Origin: Jimgerdemannia flammicorona
Taxonomy: Eukaryota > Mucoromycota > Endogonomycetes > Endogonales > Endogonaceae
DNA length: 14,856 bases
Direction of reading: 5' to 3'
Assembly (NCBI GenBank): GCA_003990745.1
Contig: RBNI01003972.1
Location: forward strand, 1 to 14,856
The translations under genes and the position numbers were made by a program. Positions 1 through 9,310 of this stretch are shown here, in pieces. The notes under the pieces are model-generated. The model ran no database searches and was not told the origin of the DNA. It worked only from the letters and a program-made list of their open reading frames with translations. Each line of letters begins with the position of its first letter. Within the stretch, counting starts at the first letter, position 1.

Positions 1-4
1 TTTT

Positions 5-2640
5 ATAGTCTCTTGGACTTTGCTATTTATTATCAGTCTATCAATATAAATACAGTTCTCCATCCCACTACTCAATCTCTCTGGGGGGACTCCCACTCTA
101 TACTCTTATACTTGAAGGCCACCTTACTATCTACTACTATAATTCTCTCCACACTGTACTTACAAATTTTCTTCACTAAATGACACTACTATCCTCTCTG
201 CAGGCACTATCTCAGCTACTAATCTATTAAGATATCTACCATCAACCCTTCCCATCTAGACAGCTGCTCTCCCAAACCCAATTACCTCTCTTTCTTAAAA
301 ACTAATAGCCAGTGTCTCATCAACCCCACCTATATAGCTAAAATCCAACCAATAGTAAATCACTTATGTATTTCCAACCCCCTCTACCAATCTATCTTAC
401 AAATCCTCTCATCAACCCCTCTTATTATTCTCTCTCCTCACAACACCCAATCAATCTCTAACTGCTAACCAAAAATCTCCAAATACTTCACACTCTCTTA
501 GTCAATATTCTAATATCTACATATACCCTCCTTCCTGTTCTATATTGTAACACTCCTTACAATCAAAGTGGCCACCCTCTATAAGGTAATCTGAATGTTG
601 AGTATAATATTCTATCTCAGTAAGCACTACCAAATCACTCAGAACTTAGGTGATAGCTATTACTATATATCAGTATTCTAGATCAAGACTCTATTACCTC
701 TCTCTAATACCTATGTACTATCTACCAGTCACTAGGTTATATATCCTATCCTAACTCTCTCTAGCACTCTACTCTATTGTCAATATTGAAATCAATCAGT
801 GAAGTACCCAGCTATAATACTTGATTTCATCTCTATATCACCAGACCTCATAGTATCTCTCTCTCAGCCCCCTGCCAGTAAAGACAAATAGATACACCCC
901 ATCAACTACTCCCCACCAGAAGCCCTTATACAACATATGCCCACTATTTCAAAGTCCAATTAGAGACAGAAGATTCCCTGTAGAGTCTCTTAGTGAGAAT
1001 CTCATCTCTCAGACCTTTTTCATCAGAGGAACATAGCTACCACCTCTCAGTTCCACAGCTCTCTTCAGTCACCAAGCTCTCAGACAATATAGTCTCTTTG
1101 AAAAGTCAACCAGTCTAAGGCCTCCTCTATTCACTGACAATAATAGAATTTTCCAGCTAATCTGACTCTACCTCTTACCCTAGATCAAACCTTTGACTAG
1201 CTTCAATAGTCTCTTCATCACCCAGGCCAGAAAGTCTAGATAATATACTATATACTACAGTTTTGGTAGTCAGTAGACATTTAAGATTGAAACACAACTT
1301 GTCAAAGAGATGTGATAGCCTCTCCAGCTCTGCAGGACCTCTCTCCAAATAGCCACCCACTGCTCCTACTAAGTTCTAGATAGGACTGACTCATAGATTG
1401 AAAGATAGATGCCCAAGTACTATATAGTATCTCTAGTAGAGATAATTGTTCCAATGATATCCCCTCCCACTAGATTATTGCCCAATATGTACTATCATTT
1501 CACACTTATACTAATTGAGTTTAGCCCCTGAGTATACCTTACACCACTCTACTATTTCCTGAAGCACCCCAACATCTGCAGTTGAACTCAGGCCAACTAT
1601 TATATCATCTGCAAAGGCTCTTACCTTCCAGACAATTCCAAATATAGAGAGCCCCACTACCATTCTCTGAATGCTATCTATCAATAGCTTCAAGAACAAA
1701 AGGAGACAATAGGTCTCCCTAGAGAATACATATCTCTATCCAGAGAGAATGCTACTCCTGGATGAATATTGTATATTAACACAGCTCTACACCCTTCCAG
1801 TAGCTAATCATTAATACCTAGAACTGCTGAGAGATGCTAATCCTATTAAGTATTTTTACTAACAGATCCTCCTGAAATAGTCAAAGGTCTTCTCTTGATT
1901 CAGAAAGACCAATCTGTCATCCAGCCTGCAGGCTTGAATCTCTTTAATGATATTATGAATCTAAGCTATACTATTCCTAATAAGCCAGATAATAACAAAA
2001 TCTCATTGCTCCTCAATTAAGACTTGCTGGACCACCTTCTGCAGTCTTATAACAACTATCTCGATGACCAACTTCTTGTCTATATCTAGGAGCATAATAG
2101 GTCACCAGTTCTTCCAGTTCTCTCTCTTATTATTATCCTTATACAACAGTACCACCAGTCCTAGATCCTGCTCTCCCATTCACTTCTCTGACTATAATAC
2201 TAGGTCACAAAGTGCTGTCATCTCTTCTAGCACTCCAGGGATTCTCACCATCTTCTTCCAGAAGTCCCTGGGCAGACCATCCTCTCCTGGTACAGTGCCC
2301 AGCATAGTTGCAGCAAGAATCTGATAAATCTCCTCCTTTTGAACTAGCATCACCAAACTGCCAATTCTATCTACTTATAAGGGGTGCCAATTCTCCAAAG
2401 TATGTTCAATAGTAGCAACATTAGCCCCACCCTCTTCCTTACTCTACAGAATACTCCACCTCTTCTTTAGTAAGTCCAAAATATCTTGTAAACTCTATAT
2501 CAGCAGACCATCAGAATCCAGTACCTACTCCCACCTCTGCCTCACTCTCCTCACCTGAAGGATCCTTGAGAGATATTTAGAGGGCCTCTCCCCCTCCTCC
2601 AGCCCCCACCAGTGTAGCCATGCAGCCATTTCTCACACCT
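5..2640 (-). pseudogene. Copy A ORF2, C-terminal part (reverse transcriptase and C-terminus), decayed
   Basis: This stretch encoded the reverse transcriptase that copies the LINE RNA at the nicked target. The clearest block is 1511-1699, where an open frame carries GLSIFGIV and then AFADD (1604-1615), the catalytic motif C with both aspartates, followed by VGLSSTADV and SGAKLN. The matching stretch of copy B is interrupted by a 1-nt shift just before FADD; copy A is not. Upstream motifs (fingers and palm, about 1740-2600) can only be followed by alignment with copy B and are full of stops. At 550-597 a Cys/His motif (HSDYLIEGGHFDCKEC) is still readable in the frame that continues to base 5. 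The protein cannot be made: TAA, TAG and TGA are frequent, many at positions expected from C-to-T or G-to-A change. The N-terminal part continues at 8335-9310. Confidence 0.85.
2628..2640. repeat. Target-site duplication, left copy
   Basis: ATTTCTCACACCT lies directly next to the poly(A) end of copy B and recurs at 8320-8332 directly next to its 5' end. The match can be extended by two T to 15 bp, but those T merge with the tail on this side. Length and position fit target-primed reverse transcription. Confidence 0.9.
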
Positions 2641-2654
2641 TTTTTTTTTTTTTT
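2640..2654 (-). other. Poly(A) tail of LINE copy B (T run on plus strand)
   Basis: Fifteen T in a row (A on the element strand) sit between the left target-site duplication and the 3' sequence of copy B. Their position fixes the 3' end and the orientation of the element. The first T may belong to the duplication. Confidence 0.88.
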
Positions 2655-5600
2655 ATAGTCACTTGGACTCCAACATTTATTACCAGTCTATTAATAAATT
2701 TACAGTATTTCCTCTCACTACCCAATCCCCATAGGGGAGCCTCTCTCCACCTCATCCTGAACAAAGACCACCTTCTCCCCCACTACTCCAACACTTCCCC
2801 CACTCTGCCTACAGATTTTCTCCACCAATCGATGCCTCCGACCCCCACCAGTCTATCTCTCAAATCCTCTCACCACCCCTGCATACCACCTCTTCTGCAT
2901 CCTATCCCCAAATGATCCCCAACAGCCTACCAAAAGACCCTAAGTACCTTGTACTCTCCTAGCCAATTTTTAGGTATCTGCACATATCCTCCTTCTATTC
3001 CTACATTATAGCATTCCTCACAATTGAAGTAACCTCCCTTGATAAGGTAATCTGAGTGGTAGTTAAGCATTACATTTCTCCTCAGCATGTGCCACCAGGT
3101 TACCCAGTACTTCAGTGGCATCTATCTCCTCACCTCAGCACTCTAGGCCCAAATGTCATACCAGGTCCAATCTTTGCCAATTTCAACACCTTGCCAACCA
3201 CTGGACCACAGATCCTGGCCTGGTCCCCTCTGACATTCTATCCCATCACTGATGTTGAACTTGAGTAAGGGAATACTGCCTAGCAGCACCTGGTCCCATC
3301 TCTACATTGTCAGTTTCCAATCTACCTCTCCTTCATTTCCCTGCCAACGAATTCCAATGTGGTGCACCCCCTCTGCCACCCCCCACCAGAAGCCTTTATA
3401 TTGTAATTGTTCAGTATTCTGAAGTCCAACTAAAGATAGGAGGTCTCCAGTCAAGCCTTGTAGTGAGGACCTCATCCCCCAGACCTTCTGCAGTAGGGAA
3501 ACCTAATCTCCCCCTCTCAGCTCTACAGCTCTCTTCAGCCACCATGTTCTCAAGCAGTGTAGCCTCTTTGGAAAGTCAACCAGCCCAAGTCCACCACTTG
3601 TCACCAGTAGAGACAAGACCTCCCAGCTAATCTGACTTCTCCTTCCAGCCCAGATCCATCCCTTAGCCAGCTTCATCAATCTCTTCACCACCCAGGCTGG
3701 GAAGTCCAGATGATAAGCCAGATACCACAACTTCGGCAGCCAGTAGATGTTCAAAATCAAGACACACCCTGCCAGAGACAATTGATGGCCCTCCCAACTC
3801 TGTAGGGCCTCCCCCCAGATTCCAACCCACTGCTCCCACCAGAACTTGGGTAGAACCAACCCATATACTGATAGATAGATGCCCAAGTACTACACTGCCT
3901 CACCAGCAGGGACAATTATTCCAATAACCTCCCCTCTCACCAGACCATTGTCTAACACCATCGTTTCACACTTATGCCAATTAAGCTTTGCCCCAGAGTT
4001 CTCCTCATACCACTCCACTGTCTCCTTGAGCTCCTCAACATCAGCAATCGATCCCAGTCCAACCACCATGTCATCTGCAAAGGCCCCTACTTTCTACCCA
4101 AATGCCAAAGATAGAGAGCCCCACTATCTTCTGCCTGATTCTATCCATTAAGGGTTCCAGTGAAAGGGTATATAGAATGGGGGACAATGGGTCCCCCTGG
4201 AGCACCCCCCTACCCAGGGGAAAAGCTACCCCTCTATGTTCATTGCACATGAGCACAGCCCTACTCCCTTCCAGTAGGCTGATTATAGCTGACTGGAACT
4301 GGCATGGAACCCCAGTCCCGTCTAAGACTTTCACCAGCCAGACTCATCTCACCTGGTCATAAGCCTTCTCTTGGTCTAAAAAGACCAGGCACCCATTCAA
4401 TCCACAAGCTCGTGCCCCTTCAATAACTCTATGTACCCAGGCTGTGTCATCCCTAATGAGCCAGCCTCCTATAAAGCCCCTCTGCTCAATGCCTAAGACT
4501 TGCTGGGCCACCTTTTGCAATCTTGCGACCACTACCTTAGTAACCAACTTTCTGTCCATATCCAGTAGCATAATTGGTCTCTAGTTCTTCCAGTCCTCTC
4601 ACCTTCCTTTGTTCTTATAAAGTAGCATCACCAACTCCAGATGCTGTTCTCCCACCCATTTCTCTATCTGTAGAATAAAATCACACAGTACCATCATCTC
4701 ACTCAATACACCTGGAATCCCAACCATCTTCTTCCAGAAGTCCCAAGGCAATCCATCCTCCCCAGGTGTTGTACCTGGCGATATTGTGGCAAGAGTCTGG
4801 TGGATCTCCTCATCTTGTATGGGCAACACCAAGTCTCCCACCCCATCTACTCGTGGGGGGTGCCAATCCTCCAATATGTGGCCAATGGCATCAGCATCCA
4901 TCTCACCCTCCTCCTCACTCCACAAACTACTCCAATGCTCCTTTAAAGATCCAAGGATGTCATGTATACCATGCACCAGTATACCATCAGAGTCAAGCAC
5001 CTCCTCCTACCTCTGCTGCACCCTTTTTGCCTGAAGGGCTCTTGTGAGATACTTTGAGGGTCTCTCTCCTTCTTCCAAACCCTGCCAGCAGAGCCATGCT
5101 GCCAGGCTTTGCATCTTTGCCTCTTCCTCCTCCCACAATATCTGTTGAAGTTTGCCAACCTCCATTTTTGGTCTTATTGATCTCCAATTCTCCTCCCCCT
5201 CCCATATCACCAGCCTTGCCCAATCCTCTAAGAGTCTAGACAGTCTACTAGAAGCCCATCTCATCTATTGTCTCCTCTGTTTCCCAGCCTCCTTGCCAGC
5301 CTCACTCCAGTAGGTCCCGGCCATCTCTTTTATCTGTATCCACTGATCAACAACTGGGGCACCTTCTCATCTCCAGCACTCTATCCTCAGTTGAATGTCT
5401 GTAGCCCACTCATCCCACCAGGCCTTATTATTTAATAAGGAGGAATTGAGATGCCAATGTCCAGGCCCATCCCCACTCCCCCCAAATTGCCCTTATCCTA
5501 AAAGCCCCCAATGATCTGACCAAGGACACCATTTCATCTCTAGTAACTTCTAAACATCTAAGCCCCAGCAGCTGGCTGTCAGAATTCAATCAATTCTTGT

Positions 5601-6187
5601 CCCCAAGCCTTCTGCCCAATGCATATAGATCCTCCTATCCCCCCAGCACTCCCTATCTGCATCTACCAGAGCACTCAGCCTTTCCACTTCCTCCCATGCT
5701 GCCAGTCCACCACTTTGACCCTCAGCTCCCCATCCTCTATCTGTTCTGTCCAACAGTACATCTCAGACCATATTGTAGTCTCTATCCAGCATATCCACCT
5801 CAGCTACTGTGAGGATTCCACTCTCTTGATGGCCCTTCACCCAATCCACAACTCACCCTGTACTGTGGGGCAGTAACAAGAGCCCACTGTGACTGGCTCT
5901 CATCCTGAACATATTCACTCACCCCAGACCAATCTATCCCCCCAGCTCTGTATGTCCCTTATCTCCCCTCAGCCTTTTTATATCAGAATCCCAACCTTGC
6001 CTTTCCAAACCACCTCACCTCTCCATTCCTTTGTCTATTCCAGTCTATCTAAATCATCTTCATATCTGACATCCTGTAAGAGAAAGAGATTGGTCTCCAA
6101 TCCCTTCAACTAAGGAAAAATGTTCCTATATTGATAAGTACCCCATAACCCATTTATATTTAAAGAAAAAATGTTGGTTGTACTATT
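2655..6187 (-). pseudogene. Copy B ORF2: APE endonuclease, reverse transcriptase and Cys/His C-terminus, broken
   Basis: ORF2 nicks the target and copies the element RNA. It runs in three frame blocks. Block 1 starts near 6187: SLNING at about 6146-6163, then LQD, an endonuclease N-terminus. Block 2 (about 5880 to 4085) has RID at 5589-5597, SDH at 5511-5519, PGEDGLP at 4746-4766, the RPIMLLDMDRK finger segment near 4570, QRGF..G, FLDQEKAYD (catalytic Asp at 4374-4376) and QGDPLSP at 4179-4199. Block 3 (about 4085 to 2655) starts at AFADD (4070-4087), then NSGAKLN, YLGI, the GGLGL.DF segment and a Cys/His motif at 3011-3058. Two frameshifts separate the blocks. Stops in block 2 include 5586-5588, where RID-stop-IL probably was RIDWIL (TGG to TGA), 5265-5267 and one just after KAYDQVR. 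The frame stays open into the poly(A). The start is uncertain. Confidence 0.9.
3011..3058 (-). other. Cys/His motif in the ORF2 C-terminus, copy B (zf-RVT-like)
   Basis: The frame reads HSDYLIKGGYFNCEEC, followed by YNVG..GGY. Copy A at 550-597 has the same frame with a second His (HSDYLIEGGHFDCKEC). A WW.ML segment precedes it. A Cys-x2-Cys after a W.LL-like segment and before a Glu-rich stretch resembles the zf-RVT domain at the end of many plant and fungal LINEs. The final His and Cys of that domain are not obvious, so the assignment is tentative. Confidence 0.5.
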
Positions 6188-6189
6188 CA

Positions 6190-8246
6190 TAATGAAGTAT
6201 GGTGTGTTGATCCAGTCCCTTCCTACTGCTCCATATTCATCTCTTTCTGTGCTATATCCAGATTATGTTCTGCAGTCACCATCTCCTCCTCAGCCTACTG
6301 TGCCTCCAATCCTGCCAACAGCTCATTCATCTCTCCATCTGCCTTCTCCTCAAACTCCTCTTGGTACTCCAGGCAGGCCTCCTGTCAGAGCTGCAATCTA
6401 TGTCACTTAGCCCAACAGTATTTGGCCCTCTCACCTGCAACCCCTGCTAGCTCAGCCTCCTGCTCCTTATCCACTTCATATCCTTCCTCCTCCAGATACA
6501 CCGCAAGGATCTCTGCCTTCAATGCCAACTCCACACCATCCCCCTGCAGAACTTGTGCCCAATACACATTACTCATTACTCTCAAGTCCACCTCCCCCAG
6601 CTCTTCAGCTACCAGGTTATTCATTATTCCATATATCCAAAGTAGGTTTCCTACCTCCTTCCCTCCTGGGGTTACTAGTCTCCCACTGTCCAATATTGTG
6701 GTATCAGCCCCAGCACTCGCAGCCTCATCCCACATCTCTGAGACATCCACCAGTTCCTCCTCTCCAACTGCCTCCACCTGTCTCCTATTTGCTACCTCGG
6801 AAACTCCAAATTGTACTCACTGGGCCCCCTTCATCAGCACATCCTCCTCCACTCTGCTCTGGGAAGCCAGACCTCTTCTGATAAGCAGTGTGGAGGTAGG
6901 CGATTCCTCCCAGTCCTCTTCCCAGACCTCAAATGTACCATCAGCATATGGGTCACTGCCAGCTGCTTTCCTGTCCTCTCCTGAACCTTTCTCCTCACTC
7001 TTACTATCTTCACCAGCCCAGACATTTGCTTTGGCACTCCCCACTTCCACCATTCCACCTGCCTCCTTCTGTGGTCACCTTTCCATCTTGGCCAGCAGCT
7101 CCTTCTGATGTTTACATCCCTGAGCTTTTTCCCATTACTCCTTGTCCACTAAAATCTGCTTTCCATCCACCACCTCTAAGTATGTTGACTCCTCAAAAGC
7201 CTTCCAGGTCTTTGTCTGCTACTCCACCACTCTACTCAGTTCTTCTAGTGCCTCCAGCAAGTCCTCCTCCTCCTCCTCACTCCTCTTCACCCTCATCATC
7301 TTACACAAGATTGCCCCCCAGACTATCCCTGAAGGCCAGTCCCTTGCCTTCCCAGTAGCTTCTTTCTCTTCTAGCCAAATCTTTATATCTATATCTCCTG
7401 TTCTAAGTGAGATCCTCTCCCAGACTCTGACCTGATATCTACCACCTCTCTATACTCCACCATGATCTCCTCAACTCTCCTTCTTGTCTCTACTGCTGTC
7501 ACCATAGGCACTCCTTTCACCAGCAGTTGGACCACCCTGAGGTCCCATTTCAGGCAGTGTGCCATTGGGACACACACCTCCCCCACTATCAATCCAACCT
7601 TCAGTGCCTCCTCCAGAGGCTCAGCCTCCTCAAAACCCACCTCCACTTCCTCCAATCCCTTCAGGAACTTTACATATGCTGCTCCAGCCACCTGCTTAGT
7701 GATAAGCCCCAGAACCATTTTTGCTGTCACTGCTAGGCCCTGAAAGTACAATGTCTCTGTGAATACCAAGATTGATTTCTTGAGTAACAGAGCCACTGCC
7801 AGGCCCATTACACTATCTGCCAGATCTTCTTGCCTTCCAAGTCTCAATCGCTCAGCCACACCATCAGCAGTCACATCTGGATTTTTTTCCAGATTGGCAG
7901 TCCCATCACCATCAGCTGTCACATTCTCCCCAGCCATTACTCCCCCAGCTCCACTGCTCTCACCACCAAGGACTACTCCCCCATGAATGGCTGTCTTCTC
8001 CATCTCCTTACCTTTCCTCAGCCAACCCTCCAGCTCAGTCGTCTGCTGCCTCCTCTTCACTGTCTCTGCAAAGCTCACCCTCTCAGACCCCTGTCCTCCA
8101 CTGCTACCTTCTCCCCCTTCTCATCCCCCTGCCAACAACCCCCTCATGCCTCCCCCCAGGCCAGGACCTCTCCCCACCTGCTGCCAGTCAAACACACTAG
8201 GGCCACCCTGCCTAGTATGCACTCCAGATTGCTTACTGTTTGCCAT
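6190..8246 (-). pseudogene. Copy B ORF1: Gag-like RNA-binding protein, broken
   Basis: ORF1 of such LINEs binds the element RNA to form the transposition particle. The chosen start is the ATG at 8244-8246, 73 nt from the element 5' end and in frame with the long open block 7389-8078. The frame reads MANSKQSGVHTRQGG, has a TGA soon after (probably a decayed CGA), then reopens at MSFAETVKRR. The block GRQEDLADSVMGLAVAL to about 7430 looks like the folded, RRM-like core of LINE Gag proteins. Near 7425-7440 a shift of frame is needed. The second frame (about 7430 to 6225) has an acidic run SEEEEED and a long helical, Glu/Ala-rich C-terminus (EEELVDVSEMWDEAA; EACLEYQEEFEEKA). Stops in it lie at 7219-7221, 7135-7137, 7075-7077, about 6817-6819, 6403-6405 and 6223-6225. 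I see no CCHC knuckle. Original length would be about 680 residues. Confidence 0.75.
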
Positions 8247-8319
8247 TGCCTTAATATCTTTCTCTAATAAATGACTTGAAAGTGTTTTATAAAGTGTGTG
8301 TAATGTGAGTGGTAGCTGA
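8247..8319 (-). promoter_or_regulatory. 5' UTR of LINE copy B, likely holding the internal promoter
   Basis: These 73 bases lie between the element 5' end and the first ORF1 ATG. Full-length LINEs usually carry an internal promoter at this place, but I see no specific motif. The last 38 bases align without gaps to 11412-11449, the 5' end of copy A, with TAATGTGA in common, so the start of the element is well defined. Confidence 0.4.
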
Positions 8320-8332
8320 ATTTCTCACACCT
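8320..8332. repeat. Target-site duplication, right copy
   Basis: ATTTCTCACACCT repeats 2628-2640 exactly and abuts the 5' end of copy B. After it, copy A sequence resumes, aligning to copy B at about 5145 onward (the CAACC..CTC..CCTAATTCTCCT segment at about 8351-8389). Confidence 0.9.
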
Positions 8333-8334
8333 TT

Positions 8335-9310
8335 ATCTCAACTTCTATTCCTCAACCCCCTCTAAGTCCAAAAGACCCACCTAATTCTCCTGAAGTCAGG
8401 CCAATCTAGCAGAGATGCAGGTCACCCTCTTCCTCCTTTATCTTCCTACTACTATGCCAGTCTCACTCCAGTAAACCTTAGCTGTTACCTTCAACCTCAT
8501 ATATTGAATACCCACTGAGGCACCCCTTGGACCCAACTCTCTACTTTTTGCCTAATATCTTCAGCCCAAGTATCCTGCAATCTCTTCTCAACCAATAAAG
8601 AGAAATTGAAGTACTAATGTCCAGGTCTATCTCTACTTCTCTCAAACTGACCATGCCCTAACAAGTCCCAATAGTCTAATCATAGACATCACTCAACCTC
8701 CAGAGACTTCCAGACATCCAGACTCCAGTAATTAGCTGTTAGCACCCAGTCAATTCTAGTTTCCAGGCCCCCCACTCAATGAGTATAGACCCTCCTATCT
8801 CTTTATATTACTCAACCAGTATCTACTTAGAAACTAAGCCACTATACCTCCTCTCAACCCTCCAGACTACTACTCCTGCTCTCTGTATTTCTCCCCCCAT
8901 CTGTCCTGTCTAAGTAAACCATATTGAAGTTCTCCTCAAGCACCTCCACTCCTGTCTCTGCAAGTACTTCACTATCCAAAAAACTATCAATCCACTCCAC
9001 ATACTCACTTTTAATCACAGGACAGTAGTAAGATCTAACCACAATTGACTCCAATCCTGGTCAACACCACTCTCTCCAAACTATATAATCTCCCCAGTTT
9101 CTATATTACATATTATACCAGTAGCTCAATCTTGCTATTCCAGACTGCAGCTCTACCCCATTCTCTTGTCCACTTCTATTGCTCAAGATCCATCTTATAT
9201 CACATATCTTGCAGAAGAAAGAAATCAGTCTCTAATCTCTTTAACTAAGTAAAAATATTATATTGTCTCCCAGAACCTCTCAGTCTATTTACATTTAATG
9301 AAAAATATTA
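8335..9310 (-). pseudogene. Copy A ORF2, N-terminal part (APE-type endonuclease), decayed
   Basis: This is the N-terminal half of the ORF2 whose remainder lies at 5-2640. At about 9280-9300 the frame reads SLNVNRLRG, followed after a stop by LETDFFLLQD: the first strand and first acidic residues of an APE-like endonuclease, parallel to SLNINGL and LQD in copy B. An open block at 8854-9054 (SIVVRSYYCPVIK, then FNMVYLDRTDGG) matches LDRTDRG of copy B near 5750 but lies in another frame, so at least one frameshift separates them. The RID and SDH motifs visible in copy B cannot be read with confidence here because of added stops. No activity is possible. Confidence 0.75.

Larger units (their letters stand above)
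1..2640 (-). mobile_element. LINE (non-LTR retrotransposon) copy A, 3' half, interrupted by copy B
   Basis: This is the 3' part of an old LINE whose coding strand is the minus strand. It aligns along its length with copy B: the ends at 1-60 and 2651-2710 share the same ATAGTC..TTGGACT..TTATTA.CAGTCTAT pattern, and 1191-1260 aligns without gaps to 3661-3730. The first bases (TTTT) are the start of its poly(A) tail, so the true 3' end and left target-site duplication lie outside the window. The right end at 2640 is not a natural end: copy B was inserted there, and copy A resumes at 8335. It is more decayed and poorer in CG than copy B. An APE-type LINE is well supported; the exact clade is not. 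Confidence 0.9.
2641..8319 (-). mobile_element. LINE (non-LTR retrotransposon) copy B, full-length, inactive, nested in copy A
   Basis: This is a complete APE-type LINE of about 5.7 kb read on the minus strand. In element order it has a 5' UTR of about 73 nt (8247-8319), ORF1 (8246 to about 6190), ORF2 (about 6187 to 2655) and a poly(A) tail. It is flanked by a 13-15 bp duplication and splits ORF2 of an older relative. The element strand is purine-rich, which makes the plus strand look C/T-rich and produces many Ser/Pro-rich plus-strand ORFs that are artefacts. Both ORFs carry nonsense codons and frameshifts, so it cannot move by itself. I see no RNase H signature after the reverse transcriptase, so an L1-like clade fits at least as well as Tad1; a phylogeny would decide. 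Confidence 0.92.

Noticed and set aside
2640..2654. T run as a transcription terminator
   Set aside because: There is no stem before it, and the target-site duplication and element alignment identify it as a poly(A) tail in reverse.
4943..5223. Overlapping minus-strand ORFs at 4943-5158 and 4993-5223
   Set aside because: They are in other frames than the ORF2 frame, which at 5007-5264 is continuous with the reverse transcriptase block.
6422..7108. Plus-strand ORF of 228 codons, Ser/Pro/Thr-rich
   Set aside because: It is the antisense of ORF1 in copy B. The minus-strand frame shows LINE Gag-like content and alignment to copy A, while the plus frame only reflects a C/T-rich strand with few stops.
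3056..8274. Many other plus-strand ORFs rich in Pro, Ser and Leu
   Set aside because: All lie opposite LINE coding frames, have no recognisable domains, and are not preserved between the two copies.
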